A stretch of DNA of 64,000 nucleotides, taken from contig NW_022985183.1 in NCBI RefSeq assembly GCF_010093535.1, positions 470,956 to 534,955 on the forward strand, written 5' to 3'. The notes under the pieces were generated by a model. It had not been told where the DNA came from, ran no database searches, and was given only the letters and a program-made list of their open reading frames with translations. The DNA is from Lindgomyces ingoldianus. Taxonomy: Eukaryota; Ascomycota; Dothideomycetes; Pleosporales; Lindgomycetaceae. A program made the position numbers and the translations under genes. Below, in pieces: positions 60,929-64,000 of this stretch (the first letter of the stretch is position 1; each line of letters opens with the position of its first letter).

Positions 60929-63900
60929 AGAGAAGGAGGGGATGGGGAGGGCGGGGGCGGGTGGGTAACTGGTATTGGGTAATGAGGTATGGGTAATGGG
61001 TAATGTTTTATTTCGTGCAGACGCTTTCTCTTCGTCATATATGTATTTCTGATATACTTAGTGTGAAATATTTCCTTGTATCTTCGAGGCTGTCTAAAAT
61101 ATTATGTTCTGTACTTTTATGTCCCATCCTTCTCTTCTGCATCAATTCTCATGCGCTTTTTCGGCCTCCCTACGGGCATATAAATCCCCTCTCACTTCCC
61201 TCAATTTCCGTTCTTCGCTCTCTACCTCTCCGGTTCTTAAAATCAACCGGCGTATCTGCAATATGGCTACTACTCCTTAAAATTCTTTTAGACGGATTGG
61301 CTATGTCTCTGCGCCGAACTAAAACTTGCGCAAGGATTCAGCGTGTTCGGTTGCTGGTCTTTCTAAGATGTTGCGCCAGAGGACCGCAAGCACGCCCATC
61401 GGTCTGTTCAAAAGCCGCTCAGGGATAATCTATGCGGGTCTATGATCTAAACACCAACAACTTCGAACTTCGAACTCGTTCTGCGGTCTGGAAATACTGC
61501 CACGGCAAGGCCATGTGTTTCTGTTCGTCTAAAAACTCTACCAAGCGCAAACCAATGCTATTCCGCTGGTCTAAAACCTTGGCCACTCGTCTGTTACTAA
61601 GTCCAAGGTACGAACATTAGGGTATTTTTTTGCGTCTTCAGTACCGAATCTCATGGCGTACGATATGTAAGCGTGTGCTAGCCTTCTAAAAATCGTCTGA
61701 TCCAAAAACAACGTTGGAAGTTGTTTGTTCGAAATTCACAAGTACCTAAGAATGCTCTTCAGATCGAAAAAGCTGGCTAGGGGATATGGGTCGCACAGAG
61801 CTCTACGATTTCATAATGGCTTGATAAGATGAGCCTGCTTGCCAATATCCTGCTCACTATGCTCTGTCACGAGGCGTAGTTTGTGGGAGTACATCTTTGC
61901 GCTTTCTCTCAAAAACTGAGGCAATTCTACGTCCATTATCGCTGGTTATCGCGCACCGCACTACTTGCGTGCGACCTGTATGTTATGGCCACTTCCTTGA
62001 CAGAGCCCAAGTGATATCGCAATATATCTGAGTTTGCGTGAATCTCTTGGGATTGCCTGTTGAGAAGTCGCGAGGTGTATGAATAATGAACGTTTATCGG
62101 TGGAATCGGGAGTTATAGATGTGTGGAGAGGCTTCGTAGTCACCGACCGCAGGAAGGCAAATGAAGGCGTACATTTAGGGTATAAGGTGCGGATTTGTTG
62201 GGGAATATTCGTCGCGTTGTTAGCAGTGCTGAGGGCACTGGTTTCTGTAAGACCAGGCTTGCCGGAGAGGAGGCAGAACGCTAGCGGAGATAGTTGAATA
62301 AGTGGAGGTAGTGTTGGAGGAAGTTGCTTTGCGTCTGTCTGTCAGTTACTGTACAAGTTAGCTTTTAGGTTGGTGATGGTTGGCACACACAGGCGGCGGG
62401 TTGCTGTTGTCGTGTTCTTTCTCCACGGCAAAAAATGGGATGTGTCTAGCCCCCTAAGGAAATGGTAGCAAGTGCTTAATGAGATGGAGCGCAAACTGAA
62501 GGGTAAGCTAAGTGGGTGTGGCCGATATGTAGGTGTAGTGAGCTTATTTGAGAGGCGCAAGCAGGCTGGGATTGCTGCGGAGAGATTCGCCTAACTGTAT
62601 AAGTCAACTGTATATTGCAACTGCTGGTGCAAAAACCCGTATTGCGTAAGGAAACATACATGTGTCAAATAAACATCAGTCCTCGTCGTTTTTATACCTC
62701 CGTAGCATGCAAAAAACTCTACTCTCGCAACCTAGTACCTTCACAACAAAATTAATCTGGAGCGGCCAAAAGAAAAGAAAAATTCAACGCCACCACCAAG
62801 TATCGAACCCAAGGCCTTGATATACCAAAAAAGAATAGATATACACACAATATCCTAGGTTCACTTGTCAGTAAGTTTGGTGTCAACACGAATTTGCGCC
62901 ATAAAGCAAACGAGGCGTGGTCTGGCAGTGGTGTATGTCCAGTGGGAGCCCATCTCCACTGGACGAGAAAACTGGAAATTACAGCCCTTATATAAATAAT
63001 TTGAGTCAGAAATACTTAAGCAAGGGTGAAGTACCAGGGTGTTGTGGGATAGTGTTTTGGTCTTCAGACGTAATCAGGGAGTGAATGGCAACGCTTCTTT
63101 GGGAGACCGTGGGTTTATGCGCTAAGCTTTGCTGTCTTGCGAATGTTTTCATAAATCCCTTGTGGAGGAAAATCGGCCTAATCTACTGCATCTCCCGCCG
63201 CAGAACTCGTTCAACCCGTCTTGGCCTCTGACGTCTCACTCTATGAACCAAAACCCAATCTCATGAACTCCAAAGGCATGCCTCCCCTCCGTGCCATCTT
63301 CTGCTGACTTAATGCTCCTCTTGGTTCCCACCTACGACCCTGATCCTGCTACATATCCTCCCAGGAACTGGGGTAGAGGCACGTGCATTCATAAACGGTA
63401 AGCAGGGTTGCCACTCTCCAGGCATCTCAAAGGCCTATCGTACCTCCGTAGACATTTCTATTTCCTGCAAACATTTAGTCGTCGTCAAGACAGGATTGAA
63501 ATCACCAGAGATGGCCAAATTCAATAAATCCGACTGCAAGTTGTATGAAAACGCCAGAGGGTGTAGAGAGAAATGGAGAGCGCATTGACTATTAGAGGGT
63601 GCTAGTAAGTGTCTCTCTGTCTTCTTGATTTTCTGTGAATATTCCGGTTTTGATGACATCTTTAGGGAACTACGAACTAACTCCATGCTGCAGTTTAAAA
63701 GGTCTGCGTCATATTCAAATCTTGCCAGTATACAGCATCCCAGAGTCTTCCAATCCTGTTTGACAAGCGCCTGAGGGGCTTCCTCCTATTCTTCAAGTAC
63801 CAGAAGAAGACCCATTGGGGGTTACGAGACTTGCAAGAACAGGGAAGTGCTGAAAAACTCTCGCGGTGTATGTTTTTGGAAGCCTTACAGAGAGCAAAAC

Positions 63901-64000
63901 ACTTACTAGCGCCGATCCTACAAGGCTTTATGTTAGTGAGAGACACTATTCAACATGCGAGACAAAGCCCCAGCGACTCTATCGTAGCTCAAACACGAGC
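60929..64000. other. 3-kb right-hand stretch without a convincing gene
   Basis: Two minus-strand frames at 63435-63686 and 63695-63946 adjoin and could be exons of a gene continuing past the window edge, but nothing in them was recognised. Elsewhere only short overlapping frames are present. Confidence 0.4.

Noticed and set aside
62790..62850. tRNA-like sequence on the minus strand (GGTTCGATAC near 62,800)
   Set aside because: The T-arm would need four G-U pairs and no acceptor or anticodon arm could be built around it.
1..64000. CRISPR arrays, rRNA genes or bacterial-type operons
   Set aside because: None seen; the intron-rich eukaryotic genes make such features unexpected.

Overview
The window is nuclear DNA of a filamentous ascomycete (Pezizomycotina). 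The protein-coding genes have short GT-AG introns (46-112 bp), fungal families are present (JEN carboxylate transporter, YAT-type amino-acid permease, GH72 and GH115 enzymes, Mtc1, fungal class I photolyase), and the left 18.7 kb is an AT-rich block with the C-to-T signature of repeat-induced point mutation (RIP). A leotiomycete is my guess; the sequence does not prove it.

Region 1 (1-18,750) is a stack of dead mobile elements. Tc1/mariner-like pieces lie at 1-437, 17,216-17,500 and 17,618-18,748. Between them is a minus-strand Copia retrotransposon (1,382-17,116). It has a 5-bp target duplication (TAAGT), two LTRs, and recognisable integrase-region and reverse-transcriptase remains. Its left LTR is split at an internal 10-bp minisatellite by a second element of about 10.3 kb (1,629-11,924). 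That element has about 34-bp terminal inverted repeats, an 8-bp target duplication and two convergent RIP-killed reading frames: a roughly 1,500-codon RecQ-type helicase and a 952-codon protein resembling the fungal DUF6589 family. I did not recognise this combination as a named transposon type. A 200-N gap sits in the left LTR.

Region 2 (18,750-64,000) is gene-bearing DNA of ordinary composition, with wide spacers. In order: SAM methyltransferase (-), JEN-type transporter (-), a possible small membrane protein (-), a cluster of related small cysteine-rich secreted proteins (one intact-looking, one with an in-frame stop, one relic; all -), amidase (+) convergent with an amino-acid permease (-), a possible membrane-protein fragment (+), an AT-rich MITE-like relic, a GH72 glucanosyltransferase with a transmembrane tail (-), a small gene built from repeated exons (-), photolyase (+), a large AT-hook protein (-) divergent from MTC1 (+), a small basic DUF2462-like protein (-), a small unknown gene (-) divergent from GH115 alpha-glucuronidase (+), then 3 kb without a convincing gene.

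Functional themes are nutrient uptake and breakdown (JEN transporter, amidase with permease, GH115), wall building (GH72), DNA repair (photolyase), and possible host interaction through small secreted cysteine-rich proteins. Splice sites were chosen by eye from GT-AG consensus, reading-frame continuity and family sequence. For every multi-exon model given with exact coordinates the summed exon length is a multiple of three.
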